Source: Symbiodinium kawagutii
Lineage: Eukaryota; Sar; Dinophyceae; Suessiales; Symbiodiniaceae
Length of the DNA stretch: 64,000 nt
Reading direction: 5' to 3'
Assembly: GCA_009767595.1 (NCBI GenBank)
Contig: VSDK01024128.1
Coordinates: 110,158 to 174,157 of the forward strand
Positions 62,870 to 64,000 of this stretch are shown in pieces. A program made the position numbers and the translations under genes. Position 1 is the stretch's first letter. Each line of letters begins with the position of its first letter. The notes below the pieces were generated by a model that had not been told where the DNA came from, searched no databases, and saw only the letters and a program-made list of their open reading frames with translations.

Positions 62870-63800
62870 TATTGCGTAAATTGTTGGCATGAAAGTACTC
62901 GGTAGAGTTTCCAGGCCCGATAGTGTTGATGGCGAAATTTCATGTCAGATGTTAAAATAGATGAATATCAAAAAGTTTTGTCAAGATAATGATGAAAATT
63001 TCCTAGCCCCAAATATTTTGCTTGCGCAGTTTGATGTCCGGTTTTGAATCTTTTGAATGATATTAAACGGCTCGCAATACCAATGTTAAAATTTCCGAGG
63101 CCCATGGCTTTGACCGCAAAGACCAGCATTAAAATTTCCTGGCCCATTTGCCCACAAAACAAAATTGTCACAAAACTAATATAATGAAATTTCTTGGCCC
63201 ATTTGTTTTGCTTATAAGAGAATTTTGTGACGCAAAATTTCATGTCAGATGCTGGATAATATGAACATCGATAGGCTTTGTCAATACAATGATGAAAATG
63301 TCCCGGCCCAAAATATTTTGCTTGCGCAATTTGATGTCAGATTTTGAATCATTTGAATGATATTAAATGGTTCACATAGTCGAAATACTAATGTTAAAAT
63401 TTCCCGGGCCAATGGTTGTGACCGCAAACCGCCAAGCCCAACATTAAAATTTCCTGGCCCACTTGTTTTGCCCACAAAACAAAATTCCCAGAATAGTAAT
63501 ATATTGAAATTTCCTGGCCCATTTGTTTTGCCCATAAAACAATAGTTATTGTCACAATGGTAGAATTAAAATATCCAGGCCTATTTGTTTTGCCCACATA
63601 ACAAGATTGCAGAAATAGAAAAACTCAAATAGCCCAATTGTTTCGTCGACGCAACAAAATTGTTGCAATGGTAAAATCGGGGCCCAATTATTTTGCGCGT
63701 AACGCAAACTTGTGACCATATTAATATAGTAACATTTTTGGGCCATTTGTTTTACCCAAAAAACATATTGTCACAACAATATTATATTAAATTTTCATGG
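62870..63800. repeat. tandem repeat, about 302-bp period with TTAAAATTTCC-GGCCCA sub-repeats
   Basis: AATGATGAAAAT... at 62,988 recurs at about 63,290, and AAATTTCATGTCAGATG at 62,935 recurs at about 63,235. Within each unit the word TTAAAATTTCC(T/C/G)GGCCCA and TTTGTTTTGCCCA(C/T)AAAAC recur at 45-55 bp. AT-rich; no coding potential. Confidence 0.75.
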
Positions 63801-63897
63801 TGCAATTGTTGTCGCAATGTTCGTGGAAAGCACGGCGCGGGAGAAACGGGACCTTCGAAGGGAGAGGTCGCAAGGCTTTTTGAAATAAATTTCCAAA

Positions 63898-64000
63898 GGG
63901 GTTAAAGGGGGTTTTAAAGGGGGTTTAAGGGGGCTTTAAAGGGGCTTCAAGGGGGTTTGAAGGGGGCCTGAAGGGGGCTTGAAGGGGGCTTCAAGCGGGC
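63898..64000. repeat. G5-rich 10-12-bp tandem array at the window edge
   Basis: GGGGGTTTTAAA, GGGGGTTTAA, GGGGGCTTTAAA, GGGGGCTTGAA and similar units repeat about nine times and run out of the window. The runs of five G at constant spacing favour a G-quadruplex. Not the canonical TTTAGGG telomere repeat. Confidence 0.75.

Noticed and set aside
63898..64000. Telomere
   Set aside because: Units are G5 with variable A/T parts of 5-7 bases, not TTTAGGG, and the array is irregular.

Overview
The window looks like nuclear DNA of a dinoflagellate, most likely a Symbiodiniaceae-type alga. Three things point there: a near-complete copy of the dinoflagellate trans-spliced leader (SL) at 46,386-46,406, two introns that start with GC instead of GT, and the very high load of retroelements and minisatellites around a single multi-exon gene. 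Nothing suggests a prokaryote or plasmid. One assembly gap of 553 N lies at 44,624-45,176.

4.3-19.9 kb, minus strand: one spread-out gene whose seven visible exons join in phase into ankyrin repeats, a TIR-like domain, then more ankyrin repeats. Its two large introns hold simple repeats, a three-copy 452-bp tandem repeat that runs into a decayed RNase H-bearing LINE, and a 33-bp minisatellite.

20-26.8 kb: mostly non-coding, with short poly(A)-tailed retroelements (one of 508 bp with 19-bp target-site duplications) and an inverted fragment of the gene described next.

26.8-46.4 kb, minus strand: a nest of retro-insertions of one giant gene family. The protein has a glycosyltransferase-like region with a DAD motif, a region with a GxSxG elbow, a UPF1-like SF1 helicase motor, an NLS-like basic stretch and an unrecognised C-terminal domain of about 500 residues. 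An older 'host' copy (46,385-45,863, 41,221-39,001 and 29,706-26,800) is interrupted twice. A 9.3-kb insert (29,707-38,999) of a close relative is flanked by a 24-bp target-site duplication. A short plus-strand element (41,222-45,862) is flanked by a duplication of about 20 bp and was itself split by a 4.5-kb insert (41,255-45,745) of a more distant family member, with its own 20-bp duplication. All three gene copies end in the same module of about 500 bp plus poly(A), which also occurs alone as a SINE-like element. All copies carry frameshifts, deletions or insertions.

46.4-58.75 kb, plus strand: a second insertion starts exactly with the relict SL inside the host copy. It continues with a 5' leader carrying six copies of a small hairpin motif and a 1,089-residue unrecognised protein. 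That frame is cut at 50,361 by an 8.39-kb tyrosine-recombinase (DIRS/Ngaro/PAT-type) retrotransposon with intact split direct repeats (A1 ... B1-A2-B2). It encodes a broken recombinase, a zinc-knuckle Gag-like protein and an intact methyltransferase-RT-RNase H polyprotein.

58.75-64 kb: a minisatellite of about 125 bp, an 8-bp-based satellite, opposing SINE-like elements (one nested with a 13-bp target-site duplication), a 302-bp tandem repeat and, at the window edge, a G5-rich array.
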